NCBI RefSeq assembly: GCF_008329985.2
Contig: NZ_CP038437.2
Span: 3,844,001-3,908,000, forward strand
Reading direction: 5' to 3'
Source of the DNA: Halomonas binhaiensis
Lineage (GTDB): Bacteria > Pseudomonadota > Gammaproteobacteria > Pseudomonadales > Halomonadaceae
Length of the DNA: 64,000 bases
In this document: positions 36,561-49,500 of the stretch, in pieces
Numbering within the stretch: position 1 is the stretch's first letter
How the letters are laid out: every line of letters starts with the position of its first letter
Program-made: the position numbers and the translations under genes
Notes under the pieces: generated by a model
Told to the model about the DNA's origin: nothing
The model's database searches: none
What the model saw: the letters and a program-made list of their open reading frames with translations, nothing else

Positions 36561-37439
36561 ATGAGCAACGAAGTCGAAATGAAGCTGGCCCTCGGGCCCC
36601 TGGGGCCCGACTACTTGCACCGCCATCCTATTCTGGCGGGCGTCCCTTCACACCGCCGCACCCTGCTCAATACCTACTTTGATACTCCCGAAGGCGACCT
36701 CCAGCGCATGCGTGTGGCACTGCGCTTGAGGTGCAGCGGTGATGCCTGGGTGCAGACCCTGAAAACAGGTGGCAAGGGCGGCGGAGGCCTATCGGTACGA
36801 GGAGAGTGGGAATGGCCTGTGCCTGGCCCACACCTGGACCTGGAAGGCCTGGCAAGGCTGCCAGCGGTACAGGCATTGGATCAAAGCCTTCTCGCCAAAG
36901 TGCAGGAGCGCTTCACCACCGACTTCGAACGCGACACCTGGGACATCGAATATCAGGGTAGCCAGATCGAGATTGCCCTGGATCAGGGTGAGATAACGGC
37001 AGCCGGACACAAGGTCCGGATTCGGGAAGCGGAACTGGAACTCAAAGCGGGAGACAGTGCCTCGCTACTCGCTCTGGCCGATGAACTTGCTGCCAGTGTA
37101 CCGCTGCGTCCTTCGGACACCAGCAAGGCAGCACGAGGATCCGCCCTGCTCACCGGGAGCTGGAAGCTTCCCGAAGCCAGCGCGCCAGCCCATTGGCTAC
37201 ATCGCGCTACGGTCGCCATGGATGCGTACAGTGACACGCGCGAGAGCGACTGGCTGACTCAGGCGGCCACAGCGCTGGAACGACTCGCCGAAACTGTCCC
37301 CAAGGCTGGCCATATCGCTCTTCATCTGCGCACTCATCAACTGCACAATGATGATGAAGATGACTGGTTGAGCCCAGAGGTCGGTGCCGCCCTGCTCACT
37401 CTCTCACGCCAACTTCCGGACAGCACCGAGATGTCATGA
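36561..37439 (+). CDS. CYTH domain inorganic triphosphatase
   Basis: 292 residues. The N-terminal EVEMKLAL is the ExExK signature of CYTH tunnel enzymes; NTYFDTPEGDLQRMRVALRLR and EVRIREAELELK-like strands (here KVRIREAELELK) complete the triphosphate tunnel. E. coli YgiF, with the same domain plus CHAD, hydrolyses tripolyphosphate. Here the C-terminal part (about 210-292) is a short CHAD-like remnant, much shorter than in YgiF. It may link to phosphate metabolism of the divergent pit genes. Confidence 0.88.
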   Translation: MSNEVEMKLALGPLGPDYLHRHPILAGVPSHRRTLLNTYFDTPEGDLQRMRVALRLRCSGDAWVQTLKTGGKGGGGLSVRGEWEWPVPGPHLDLEGLARLPAVQALDQSLLAKVQERFTTDFERDTWDIEYQGSQIEIALDQGEITAAGHKVRIREAELELKAGDSASLLALADELAASVPLRPSDTSKAARGSALLTGSWKLPEASAPAHWLHRATVAMDAYSDTRESDWLTQAATALERLAETVPKAGHIALHLRTHQLHNDDEDDWLSPEVGAALLTLSRQLPDSTEMS

Positions 37440-37459
37440 GCAGGGCATTCACTTGCCCC

Positions 37460-38080
37460 TCACGTGAAGGGCGAGATGTCTCCCCGCCCTTCACGCACGA
37501 TGACCGGAGGCAACTCACGGAGATCTATGACACTGGTGGGTTCCAGGTGACAGGCTCCGCCATCGATGATCAGGTCGAGGTGTGCACCAAAACGCTCACG
37601 GATTTCCTCGGGATCGGTCATCGGCAACTCTTCCCCCGCTGGTATCAAGGTCACACTCATCAGCGGCTCTCCCAGCCCCGAGAGCAACTCCCTGGTGATG
37701 GCATGGTCCGGCACACGGACGCCAATGGAGCGACGCTTGGGGTGCAGCAGCAGGCGTGGCACTTCCGTCGTGGCATTGAGAATGAAAGTGTAGGAGCCCG
37801 GTGTATGCGCCTTGAGCAAACGAAATACCGCATTGTCGAGCTTGGCATAGGTACCAATTTCTGAAAGATCAGAACACACCAGTGTGAAGTTGTGCTTGTC
37901 ATCCAGGGAGCGTAGCCACTTGATCTTCTCGATGGCCTTCTTGTCGCCAAGATGACAGCCCAGGGCATAGCCAGAATCGGTGGGGTAGGCAACCACTCCC
38001 CCTTTGTTGATGATCTCTACCGACCGATCGATCAGGCGCTTATGAGGGTTGTCCGGGTGGATCTGGAAATATTGGGTCAT
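37460..38080 (-). CDS. YciO/Sua5/YrdC family protein
   Basis: 206 residues. The KRLIDRSVEIINKGGVVAYPTDSGYALGC start and the KRRSIGVRVPDH segment are the YrdC fold that binds tRNA-like nucleic acid and threonylcarbamoyl-AMP. The start with MTQYFQIHPDNPHKR matches the YciO branch, whose role beside TsaC is unsettled. It neighbours an RNase AM-type PHP gene, as yciO does in E. coli. Confidence 0.92.
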   Translation of the reverse strand: MTQYFQIHPDNPHKRLIDRSVEIINKGGVVAYPTDSGYALGCHLGDKKAIEKIKWLRSLDDKHNFTLVCSDLSEIGTYAKLDNAVFRLLKAHTPGSYTFILNATTEVPRLLLHPKRRSIGVRVPDHAITRELLSGLGEPLMSVTLIPAGEELPMTDPEEIRERFGAHLDLIIDGGACHLEPTSVIDLRELPPVIVREGRGDISPFT

Positions 38081-38178
38081 GGGCGCATCCCTTCTTCGGT
38101 GTTTTCATTTTGATGTTTTCGTTTTCCAGCCTAGGCAACTCCCCCCTAGGTTGTGCATAAAAAGTCGAATACAAGTAT

Positions 38179-39099
38179 TTACGCCATGTTTCCCTGGCGC
38201 CGCCACTGTGCCAGACGCTCATGCGTCCACACCGGTGCAACGGCAGTACGTGGTATCGGGCTCATGGTTCCGGGTGCCAGCGGCCCGCCAGGAAAGTGGA
38301 AGTCACTACCCAACGAGGCCAACAGGTCGTATTCCTGTAACTGACGGGCCAGGTCTCGGGTCGCATCGGGATTCTGATAACCGCTGACCAGCTCTGCAGC
38401 CTGGCCTCCGGCACGACGAAATTCATCCAACAGCAGGCCACGCTTGCGCCGGGTCATCTTGTAACGCAACGGATGAGCCAACACGGCCACCCCTCCCGCA
38501 TCAAGAATCCATGTCACCACCTCGGACAGATATGGCCAGTGAGACTTCACATCTCCCACCTTGCCGTTACCCAGATATTTCTTGAATGCACTGGCCAGGT
38601 CCGGCACCAATCCGTCTTCCACCATCACATGGGCAAAGTCCGGGCGGCCCAGTGGACGCTCTCCGGCTCGCGCATGCGCCTTGGCCAGCGCATCCTTCAA
38701 GCCAACCTTTTCCAGGCGCTTGGCAATGGCTTCCGCACGTGTGTTCCGGGCACGGGACTGGGACTCCAGTCCCTCCACCAGAGTCCCCACCGCGCCTGAT
38801 GGCAATAACCCGACCACATGAATGTTGGCTCCACGCCATTGCGCAGACAGCTCCGTTGCCGGCAACACGGATATACCACACTGCCTGGCCTCTTTCTGTG
38901 CATCTTCAACCCCATCCAGGGTGTCATGATCGGTCAGGGCAATATGGGACAAGCCTCTCTCGGCACAGAGCCTCACCAATTCTTCAGGAGAAAGAGCGCC
39001 ATCAGAGGCGGTAGAATGCATATGCAGGTCGACGCTCAATGCGTCTCCCTCGAAAGTCTCGGGCAGTAGTGGCATGGTCGGGAAAGCGCTCATCGGCAT
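38179..39099 (-). CDS. PHP-domain 5'-3' exoribonuclease (RNase AM, YciV/TrpH)
   Basis: 306 residues. Metal-binding motifs VDLHMHSTASDG, ALTDHDTLDG, AHPLRYK and GSDFHFPG define the PHP phosphoesterase fold. E. coli YciV (RNase AM) matures the 5' ends of rRNA and hydrolyses 3',5'-bisphosphonucleotides. Start choice between 39099 and 39093 is open; no strong SD is visible. It is 98 nt upstream of the YciO-type gene on the same strand. Confidence 0.93.
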   Translation of the reverse strand: MPMSAFPTMPLLPETFEGDALSVDLHMHSTASDGALSPEELVRLCAERGLSHIALTDHDTLDGVEDAQKEARQCGISVLPATELSAQWRGANIHVVGLLPSGAVGTLVEGLESQSRARNTRAEAIAKRLEKVGLKDALAKAHARAGERPLGRPDFAHVMVEDGLVPDLASAFKKYLGNGKVGDVKSHWPYLSEVVTWILDAGGVAVLAHPLRYKMTRRKRGLLLDEFRRAGGQAAELVSGYQNPDATRDLARQLQEYDLLASLGSDFHFPGGPLAPGTMSPIPRTAVAPVWTHERLAQWRRQGNMA

Positions 39100-39368
39100 G
39101 ACGCCGGCGGGCGTCTTTGACAGAATATGTGCTTATGGTGCTCGCACGACCACCCAGGGTCAATTGCGGCACTATAGGTCATCCCCTCACAACAGCAGCA
39201 CATGAATCGGCGAGCGGGATGAAAAGGCGCATATTGCACTGCCCCTTTGCCCCATTCACAGACAACAAACTGGGGTGGCCTTCGAGATGTTGCGAGGGGT
39301 AGCCGCCAGACATGGTGGCGATAGCATGGTGATTCACCTGCGCAGCCATTTATGACGAGGATTATTCG

Positions 39369-39668
39369 ATGCTCTACGCAATCATCAGTGAAGATGTACA
39401 CGACAGCCTGGAACGGCGCATGGCAGCCCGCCCCGATCACCTGGCACGACTCGAAGCCCTGCGCGATGAAGGACGTCTGGTGATGGCAGGCCCCCACCCT
39501 GCCGTAGACAGTGAAAACCCGGGAGAAGCGGGATTTACCGGCAGCCTGGTCGTTGCAGAGTTCAGTGATCTGGCCACGGCCCAAGCCTGGGCCGATGCCG
39601 ACCCCTATCATATTGCCGGTGTCTACGCCAAAGTCGTGGTCAAGCCGTTCAAGAAGGTTCTGCCTTGA
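39369..39668 (+). CDS. YciI family protein
   Basis: 99 residues, AGGATTATTCG before the ATG. It starts [17 protein letters not shown] and contains [11 protein letters not shown] and the [23 protein letters not shown] motif of the dimeric ferredoxin-like YciI fold. The conserved His and Asp are present (DHLARL, ADADPY). Function is not established; some relatives act in chloro-aromatic degradation. A GC-rich hairpin follows. Confidence 0.95.
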   Translation: MLYAIISEDVHDSLERRMAARPDHLARLEALRDEGRLVMAGPHPAVDSENPGEAGFTGSLVVAEFSDLATAQAWADADPYHIAGVYAKVVVKPFKKVLP

Positions 39669-39720
39669 GCAATACACAGGCCCCAATTCCTGTGTGCATG
39701 AATCATCTGACTGTAGCCAC

Positions 39721-39756
39721 CATGCCGGGCGGCTCCTCTTCGAGCCGCCCGGCATG
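39721..39756 (+). terminator. Strong hairpin after the YciI gene
   Basis: A perfect 15-bp stem (39721-39735 with 39742-39756) and 6-nt loop, 52 nt past the stop. It lacks a T-tract, so termination strength is uncertain. Confidence 0.6.
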
Positions 39757-39920
39757 AATCACTCGCTCCTTGTGAACGACCTGGCAGAGTTTTCCCACCG
39801 GAGTTTTACCCACAGCGTCTGTGGAAAAGTTTGTTGAAACACCGCGGACGCTTTTGCCAAGCCCCCATGTCACGGCCATGTCACGCCGATGATCAAATTT
39901 TGACCGCAGGAAGTATCCCC

Positions 39921-41975
39921 GTGTCTATCGCTCCAGATGGCCTGCCAGCACTATGTGCCGCCGAACTCGCTCACCTCGATTGGCGCTCAGATGACACCGG
40001 TGAAAGCAGCCCTCACTCCCAGGCCTTCGATGACGTCTACTTTTCCCGTCATGATGGTCGTGCCGAGACAGAGCACGTTTTCATTGCTGGCAATCACTTG
40101 CCGGAGCGTTTCGCTGCCTGGCAGGCATCCCGCCCCTTTGTCATCGCTGAAACGGGATTCGGTACAGGCCTCAACATGCTTTGCGCCTGGGCAGCATTCG
40201 AACGTCATGCTCAAGCGGAGTCTCGCTTGCATCTGGTCTCTACCGAATGTTACCCCATGGGACGAGATGATCTTGAACGAGCCCTTGCTGCCTGGCCGGA
40301 TCTGGCTGACAAGGCTCGAGTCATCATCGCCCAGTGGCCCGCTCCCGTCAGTGGGGTGCATCGCCTGATACTGTCGTCACGGGTCATTCTCGATCTGCAT
40401 ATTGGCGACAGCACTGAGCGACTGGCCCTGCTGGACGGCCAGGTCGACGCCTGGTTTCTGGATGGCTTCGCCCCTTCCAAGAACCCGGAAATGTGGCGCC
40501 CTGAATTGTTCGAGCAAATGGCTGCTCGTTCTCGTCCCAACGCCACCTTCGCCACATTCACCTGCGCCGGCATCGTCAAACGTGGCCTCAAGGCTGCAGG
40601 CTTCGCATGGCGCAAGGTGCCGGGCTTTGGACGCAAGCGGGAGATGCTTGCCGGGGAGATCAGTACACCGGCCCAGGATGCACGGCGTAATTCCACCCCC
40701 TGGTTCCATCCTCCCGCTCCGCATTCAACCCAACATATCGCGGTGATCGGTGCCGGCATTGCCGGTTGTACTGCCGCAGAGGCTCTGGCCCGGCGCGGCA
40801 TTGCCGTCACGCTGATCGATGCCCACGGCCCCGGTGCAGAGGCCTCCGGCAACGAGCAGGGCGCGCTTTATGTCAAGCTGGCTGTAGATACCAACCACCA
40901 GAGCCGCACCTATCTCTCCGGCCTGCTGTATAGCTACCGCTGGCTGTCTCGCCTGGATCCCGCTCATCGCCTATGGCAACCGAGCGGCGTGCTGCAGCTC
41001 GCCACCAGCGAGCAGGAAACCAGGCGCCAGATACGTTTCCTGGAGCACCATCCATTACCTGCAGACGTCGTGCATGCCGTGGATGCCGAGCAAGCTTCAC
41101 GCCTGGCGGGTGTCTCCATTGATCATGGCGGCCTGTTCTACACCCTGGCGGGCTGGGTACGCCCACGTCTGTTGTGCGAGAAGCTGGCTTCCGGGCCAGG
41201 CATTCGTCAGATACGTGCAAAAGTTACTCAACTGGAACACAGGGACGAAGGCTGGTTGCTGACGCTTGATGGCGAACAGCAAGCACTGACTGTCGATCAG
41301 GTTGTAGTCGCTACCGCCGCCGACAGCACACGGTTTGCCCAGCTCGAGGGCCTGCCACTGCAGCCCGTGCGCGGCCAGGTCAGTCGTATGCCGGTAGCCG
41401 AGATGGCCACACCCGCCACGGTGATCTGTGCCGGAGGGTATCTGGCGCCCCCCTTGAATGGCTGGCTGACCTTCGGTGCCACCTTCACACCGAACTCCAG
41501 CGACAGAACGGTAACCGCCGAAGATCACCGGGCCAACTTGGACGAGCTTGAGCGAACCCTCCCCGGTTACCTCAAGCACCTGGCGGATAACGGATTGGCC
41601 ATCACACCTGATGCATTGGAAGGACGCGCTGCGGTACGTGCCGCCAGCCCGGATAAATCACCCTATGCCGGGCCAGTACCCATGCGGGATGCCTGGCTGG
41701 AAGACTACGCTCGCCTGGGCAAGGATGCGACACGCATACCGAACACTGCCGGCCAGTACTATCCGGGCATGTGGATCAGTGCCGCCCATGGTTCCCGAGG
41801 CCTGGCCAGTGCCCCGCTATGCGCAGAGCTGCTGGCTTCACGCATCTGCGATGAGCCCTTGCCCCTGGAACTGCCCCTCGCGGATCACCTGCATCCAGGA
41901 CGCCGGATCATCCGCGACCTGATACGCGGTAAGCGAGGAAGCGGCGGGCGGCGAGCTGTAAGCTGTAAGCCATGA
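39921..41975 (+). CDS. mnmC: Bifunctional tRNA mnm5s2U modification enzyme MnmC
   Basis: 684 residues from a GTG at 39921, which has AGGAAG 7 nt upstream; an ATG at 39831 would add 30 residues. The N-terminal methyltransferase domain has FDDVYFS, ETGFGTGLN and FLDGFAPSKNPEMW; the C-terminal FAD oxidoreductase domain has AVIGAGIAGCTAAEALARRG and a GLASAPL segment. It completes 5-methylaminomethyl-2-thiouridine at the tRNA wobble base. The last residues (AVSCKP) are encoded by heptamer repeats that continue past the stop. Confidence 0.95.
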   Translation: MSIAPDGLPALCAAELAHLDWRSDDTGESSPHSQAFDDVYFSRHDGRAETEHVFIAGNHLPERFAAWQASRPFVIAETGFGTGLNMLCAWAAFERHAQAESRLHLVSTECYPMGRDDLERALAAWPDLADKARVIIAQWPAPVSGVHRLILSSRVILDLHIGDSTERLALLDGQVDAWFLDGFAPSKNPEMWRPELFEQMAARSRPNATFATFTCAGIVKRGLKAAGFAWRKVPGFGRKREMLAGEISTPAQDARRNSTPWFHPPAPHSTQHIAVIGAGIAGCTAAEALARRGIAVTLIDAHGPGAEASGNEQGALYVKLAVDTNHQSRTYLSGLLYSYRWLSRLDPAHRLWQPSGVLQLATSEQETRRQIRFLEHHPLPADVVHAVDAEQASRLAGVSIDHGGLFYTLAGWVRPRLLCEKLASGPGIRQIRAKVTQLEHRDEGWLLTLDGEQQALTVDQVVVATAADSTRFAQLEGLPLQPVRGQVSRMPVAEMATPATVICAGGYLAPPLNGWLTFGATFTPNSSDRTVTAEDHRANLDELERTLPGYLKHLADNGLAITPDALEGRAAVRAASPDKSPYAGPVPMRDAWLEDYARLGKDATRIPNTAGQYYPGMWISAAHGSRGLASAPLCAELLASRICDEPLPLELPLADHLHPGRRIIRDLIRGKRGSGGRRAVSCKP

Positions 41976-41981
41976 GCCCAG
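41954..41981. repeat. Heptamer tandem repeat at the mnmC 3' end
   Basis: AGCTGTA twice, then AGCCATG and AGCCCAG; the second half contains the mnmC stop codon (41973-41975). It belongs to the same family as the arrays at 42054 and 60519. Confidence 0.6.
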
Positions 41982-41991
41982 GCACCAAGTG

Positions 41992-42025
41992 AAAGCCCCT
42001 GCAGTGATTGAGCTGCAGGGGCTTT
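41992..42025. terminator. Bidirectional terminator between mnmC and the UPF0270 gene
   Basis: AAAGCCCCTGCAG (41992-42004) pairs with CTGCAGGGGCTTT (42013-42025); T-run on the plus side (mnmC) and A-run giving T on the minus side. Confidence 0.85.
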
Positions 42026-42053
42026 TGTCTGTGATCCATGGGAGGCTCTGGGC

Positions 42054-42119
42054 AGCTCGTAGCTCATAGCTCGTAGCTCGTGGCTCGTAGCTCGTGGCTC
42101 GTGGCTCGTGGCTCATAGC

Positions 42120-42123
<4 letters not shown>
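42054..42123. repeat. Ten-copy heptamer array RGCTCRT
   Basis: Ten consecutive 7-bp units: AGCTCGT, AGCTCAT, AGCTCGT twice, GGCTCGT, AGCTCGT, GGCTCGT twice, GGCTCAT, AGCTCAT. The last unit contains the stop codon of the minus-strand UPF0270 gene (42120-42122). Only positions 1 and 6 vary, always purine for purine. Confidence 0.9.
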
Positions 42124-44506
<2,383 letters not shown>

Positions 44507-44519
44507 CTACCCCAGAATG

Positions 44520-44551
44520 AAAACAACCCCATGTTTCCATGGGGTTGTTTT
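44520..44551 (-). terminator. Terminator downstream of zipA
   Basis: AAAACAACCCCATG-TTTC-CATGGGGTTGTTTT, a perfect 14-bp stem with a T-run on the minus strand, 28 nt after the zipA stop and before ligA. Confidence 0.88.
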
Positions 44552-44579
44552 CTTCAGGCTGAAGAAACATCAAGGCCGA

Positions 44580-46334
44580 TCAGTTCGCCTGGTAGCGATG
44601 CAGGCGATGGCGACGTTCGAACTCCTGAACCCGCTGACGGGCAAATTCTACCGTCTGGGCCGTCATCACACTGCGATTCTCATCTTTCAGTTCACCGCCC
44701 AGGTGACGAACGATGACCATTGCCGTTTCGACCATGGCTTCGAAAGCCGCAGATGTGTCATTGGCACTTGGCAATGGCATCAACAGGGTGACACCAGGTG
44801 TGGAGAACTCATCCATGGCTTCAATCGGGAAAATCCCCGGCTTGAGTACATTGACCATGGAGAATTGCAGCGCACTGTCAGCATCTGCCGTCTCGAAGCG
44901 ATGGAAAATGCCCATATCGCGGCTATAGCGTAAGCCGCAGGCCATCATCAGCTCCAGCAGCGTGGAGCCCGGGAAGCCACTGTCATCGCGCGACATTACA
45001 CTGATGACGATGATTTCCTCGGCGTTGCTCAGGGCATCGCGAGCATGTTCAGCCTTGACATCATGACGCAAGGCCTTTTCCAGTACAGGATGCGTCCGGA
45101 CCTTGCTGTAATCCGGCTCATCCCAGGCAGGCTCCATCGCTTCGTCAAACGTGACGTCTCCGCGAACCTCGCTGTAGCCATGGTCCTCAATGTCATCCAT
45201 GGTTTCACGTGCAGGTCCTGCAGTGAACTGTGGCTCTGCATACTGTCCGCGGTCAACATTCGGCTCGCGACGCGGTGAAAACAGCGGATCGTTATCATCC
45301 AAGGAAGGCGCTGCTGCTGCCTGGGCTTCCTTGGCCGCTGCCTTTTCCGCTGCCTTCTGCTCAGCCAGGCGCGCTGCTTCGGCAGCTTTCTCTGCTTTCA
45401 ACTGCTGGCGACGCTCACGCTCTACCCGCTTGTGCTCGCGGCGCTCGGCCAGGTTCTTTTTCATGGAAGCACTGAAGCGCTGCATGGAAGAACCGACCTT
45501 GCGGGAACGAGACTTCATGGAATCGCCGATACCTTCGAAATCGACCAGGCGATATTGGTCCTCATCGAAATCATCATGGTCAGCCGGATCAGCAACCAAA
45601 GGTTCATGCTCGGAAGCTTCCGCGACGACATCATTCGCATCGCCGCTTCCCAGTACCGGCTCGGTACGCTTGTCCTTGCCAGCTCCCGCTTGTTCAGCTT
45701 CAGCCTTTACAGAGCCATCGGCCCCAGTCGTCACCGACTCGGCCTTGTTATGGCTGGGCGCATCTGCCACTGGCGCTTGCATGTCGGAGGAAGCCGCTGG
45801 AACCTCGGAAGCTGCAACAGGCTCTCTAGACGTCTTATCGGGCTCGACCTTATCAACCTCGACCCTGGCCTCTTGCGACGCCGCGGCCGCTCCTGAGGAG
45901 CTCCCAAAAGACGTGACTCCGGATTCAAGACGCACACGCGGCTTTTCCACCCGGCTCCCGTCTTCTACGCCTTGACTCTGCGTGTGGCTCTTCTGAGCCT
46001 GCCGAAACTCATGCAGCACACGGGAAGGTCCCGGATGCTCCTGACGTTCCAGCTTGGGTTTCTGTTGCGGCCGGGAGGTGGCTTCAGCGGGTCTGACGAC
46101 GCGCGCCCCTCCATTGGGCAACTCCCAATTGGCGTCTTCGTCGACGGTTTCCTCACCGGCTCCGCCACCAGACATGCTGGTACGCTCACCGGCGTCTACG
46201 CCGTTCGAGACATCCATCCCCACTGCATCCAAGCGGGGAGTGCGACGCTGACGCTGCAGGCGACGAACCCCATCAATCACGATGAGTGTCACCAGTGCCA
46301 GCCCCAGAATGATCAGCCACTCTCTAAGTTCCAT
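44580..46334 (-). CDS. zipA: Cell division protein ZipA
   Basis: 584 residues, much longer than E. coli ZipA (328). An N-terminal membrane anchor (REWLIILGLALVTLIVIDGV) is followed by a very long acidic and Ala/Glu/Lys-rich linker (about 35-440) with a charged helix (KKNLAERREHKRVERERRQ), then the C-terminal FtsZ-binding domain (about 445-584: IIVISVMSRDDSGFPGS, MGIFHRFE). It tethers FtsZ to the membrane at the divisome. It is downstream of smc with a 223-nt gap. Confidence 0.92.
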   Translation of the reverse strand: MELREWLIILGLALVTLIVIDGVRRLQRQRRTPRLDAVGMDVSNGVDAGERTSMSGGGAGEETVDEDANWELPNGGARVVRPAEATSRPQQKPKLERQEHPGPSRVLHEFRQAQKSHTQSQGVEDGSRVEKPRVRLESGVTSFGSSSGAAAASQEARVEVDKVEPDKTSREPVAASEVPAASSDMQAPVADAPSHNKAESVTTGADGSVKAEAEQAGAGKDKRTEPVLGSGDANDVVAEASEHEPLVADPADHDDFDEDQYRLVDFEGIGDSMKSRSRKVGSSMQRFSASMKKNLAERREHKRVERERRQQLKAEKAAEAARLAEQKAAEKAAAKEAQAAAAPSLDDNDPLFSPRREPNVDRGQYAEPQFTAGPARETMDDIEDHGYSEVRGDVTFDEAMEPAWDEPDYSKVRTHPVLEKALRHDVKAEHARDALSNAEEIIVISVMSRDDSGFPGSTLLELMMACGLRYSRDMGIFHRFETADADSALQFSMVNVLKPGIFPIEAMDEFSTPGVTLLMPLPSANDTSAAFEAMVETAMVIVRHLGGELKDENRSVMTAQTVEFARQRVQEFERRHRLHRYQAN

Positions 46335-46557
46335 GGGTCGTCATGCCTTTGCTAAGGCGCCATGCCTGAAGGTTATTCGTCAATAGCATAGCGTGATCGC
46401 GAAAAAAAGGGCCACTTTTTTGTTTGTCAAGCGCCGATTTTTTTGCCGGTCTTCTCAACAATGCCCTTCGCATTCGCCCTTCCAACTCCCTCTGCTTTCT
46501 TTGCTTTGCAATATTATCGCCGTTTAGCAAACATTTCTTTACAGCATCTCAGACACG

Positions 46558-49500
46558 TCACGCCTCGGCAAGAGCTGCGGCCTCATCCACATCCACAGAT
46601 ACCAAACGTGACACACCTGGCTCCTGCATTGTCACCCCCATCAATCGCTCTGCAGCTTCCATTGCAATCTTGTTATGGGTGATATAGATGAACTGAACGC
46701 TCTCTGACATTTCTTTCACCAACTTTGCGTAACGACCAACATTGGCATCATCCAAAGGAGCATCAACTTCATCCAACATACAGAACGGTGCCGGGTTCAA
46801 TTGGAAGATCGCAAATACTAGTGACAACGCAGTAAGGGCTTTTTCTCCCCCCGAAAGCAAATGAATCGTGCTGTTCTTCTTGCCAGGAGGTCGTGCCATG
46901 ATCGCCACACCTGTCTCAAGCAAATCCTCTCCTGTCAGCGTCAACCATGCGGTTCCACCACCGAAGACCCGCGGGAAAAGAGACTGAAGACCAGCATTGA
47001 CCCGTTCAAAGGTGTCACGAAAACGTGTCCGCGTCTCCTGATCGATACGCCGAATCGCCTTGTCCAGGGTTTCCAGTGCCTCGTTCAATTCAGCCTGCTG
47101 GGCCTGCAGGTAGTCGCGACGCTCAGCCTGCTGCTCGTACTCTTCGATGGCCGCCAGATTGATCGCCCCCAGGCGTCGAATCTTGTCGCCCAGTTCCTCC
47201 AGGCGAGTCTGCCAGGCAGATTCGGTAGCGTTGGGATCCAGTCCTTCGCCAAGAAGGTCGGCATCATGCCCCAGCTCCTTTAACTGCTCATCCTGGCTTT
47301 CTGCCTTCAACGCCAATGCTTGAACCTGCATACGGGCTTCCTGCAGGCGCTCGCGAATTCCTTCCAGCTGTCTCTCGTGTCCCTGGCGAGCGTGCTCATC
47401 GTCGCGCAGACGCTCGACCAGTGCTGCCGCCCGGGCCCGCGCTTCATTGAGATCCCTTTCTTCCCGCTCCCGCCGATAGAGCAGTTCGTCGAGTTGCTCG
47501 CGGCGTTCTTCGCCCGGCTCCTGCAGGCCTTCGCGGGTTTCCTCCAGCTCAGCGATGCGTTCCTCGAGACGGGTTCGGGTATCGCCTGCCCGCCCCTGCT
47601 GTTCGGCCAGGCCAGCACGTTCCGTGGTCAAGCGCTGGTATTCCAGGGTCAGTTGTTGAGCCCGCTCACTCAGGGGACGCTGGCGGGTACGCAAGGACAT
47701 CAACCGCTCGCGAGCCTCTGTACGCTGACGCTCAAGCCGCTCGCGAATCTCTGCGCCTTCCTCCAGCCGGCTCATGGCCGCCTGCCATTGCTCGCGCATT
47801 TCCTCGATGGCCAGCCTGGCCTCTTCATCAGCTTCGGCCAGGCTCTCCAACTCTTCGTGGATCTCGGCGCCTCGACTCGACAGGTGCTCCAGACGGCTTG
47901 CCAGCCCACTATCCTGAACCGCCAGTTGCTGACGCTCCTGGTCCAGCCCACGCTCTTCCAGACGCAACTGCTCAAGGGTTTCCTCAGCAGATTCAACCTG
48001 AGAGACTGCCTGATCGCGCTGCTCTTCGAGCAGTTCCAGACGCGCTTCTACCTCAGCGAGCTCCTCGGAGACTTCTCCCAGGCGACGGCGGCTGACCAGC
48101 AAGGCATCGGGACCTTCCCCGGCACCGCGCTGACGTACCCAGCCACGACCAAGCCACAGCCCATCAGCAGTGATAAAGCTCTGTCCTGCTGCCAGATCGC
48201 TACGCAGCTCCCAGGCCTGGTCTCGCGACTCGGCACAGCGAATACCGGCCAACCATTCTCCGGCCGCTCCGGCGCCAGACACCTTGACTGCCAGGCTGTC
48301 GGCAGGGGCCGAAACATCTGCATGGTCGAGCAACACCAACTCGGCCTGCAACGCAGGGCTCAGCGCCTCACGGACCTGCGACAGCGATGTCAGTCGAGCC
48401 TTGAGCCATGGCGCCAGAACCCAGGACACAACTTCTTCCCAACCGTTTTCCACGGACAGGCTTTCACCCAAACGTGGCAATGCTCCCAGGCCATGTTCGC
48501 TCAGATGGCGATCAAGCCCCTCGTCGTGCTCAGCCAAGGCCGCCTCAACCAATGCCTCGAGAGACGATATTTCCCCTTGCAGGGCACTGCGCCGAGAGCG
48601 TTCACGTTCACGGTTGGCATCGTGTTCACTGAGAGTCTGCCGGCCTTGCTCACGCTGAGCAGCAAGCTGTTCACGACGTTCTTCCAGGGTTTCCTTGCGC
48701 TCATCACAGGCAGCCAGGCGCTCCTTGATTTCATCGCGCTGGGCCGAAAGCCCTGCAATATCGGGCAGCTCATCCAACTGCTGACGGCGCTTGGCACGCT
48801 CGGTCGCCACCCTCTCCAGGCGGCTTTCCAGCTCACGCAGTCGGTCCTGGCTACGTTCGGCAGCCAGGCTATCGGAGCGCCAGCGCTCATTGAAAGCGTC
48901 CCACTCGGCATCAGCTTCCTCTACTGCCGGTTCAGCTTCCTCGAGAGCGGCCTCCAGCTCAGCCAGTTGCTCAGCCAGTTCTTCCTGCTCCGGCCCCAGG
49001 GTTTCCAGACGCTCTTCCAGACGCGTCAGGCGCTGGTCATCGTCCTCTCCCAGCCGGGCCAGTTCCTTGAGTTCACGACGGGCACCTTCCAGGTCACGGG
49101 CCAGTTGCTGATCACGCGAACGGGAGTGCTCGAGCTCTTGCTCGATCCGGGCAATAGCCGTGGTGGTTTCGTAGAAGCTTGACTGGCGAGTATCCAGCTC
49201 CTGGGCCAGGCCGTCGTGTTCGGAGCGCACCTCTTCAAGGCGCGTCTCACATTGACGCATGCCAAGGATCTCTCGCTCGACAGCGGTTTCCAGCTCAGCA
49301 ACTCGGCTGTCCTGTTCACTCTGTGTGGCTCGCAGTGCCCTGCCACGTAACAGGGCAAGCTCGCCCTTGACCCGGTGCTCTTCCGTCTTGAGCGTCTGAT
49401 AGCGCTTGGCCGCCTCAGCCTGACGACGCAGGCGCTCGAGCTGCTTGTCCAGTTCTTCCCGGATATCCTCGAGACGGTCCAGGTTCTCCTGAGTACGGCG

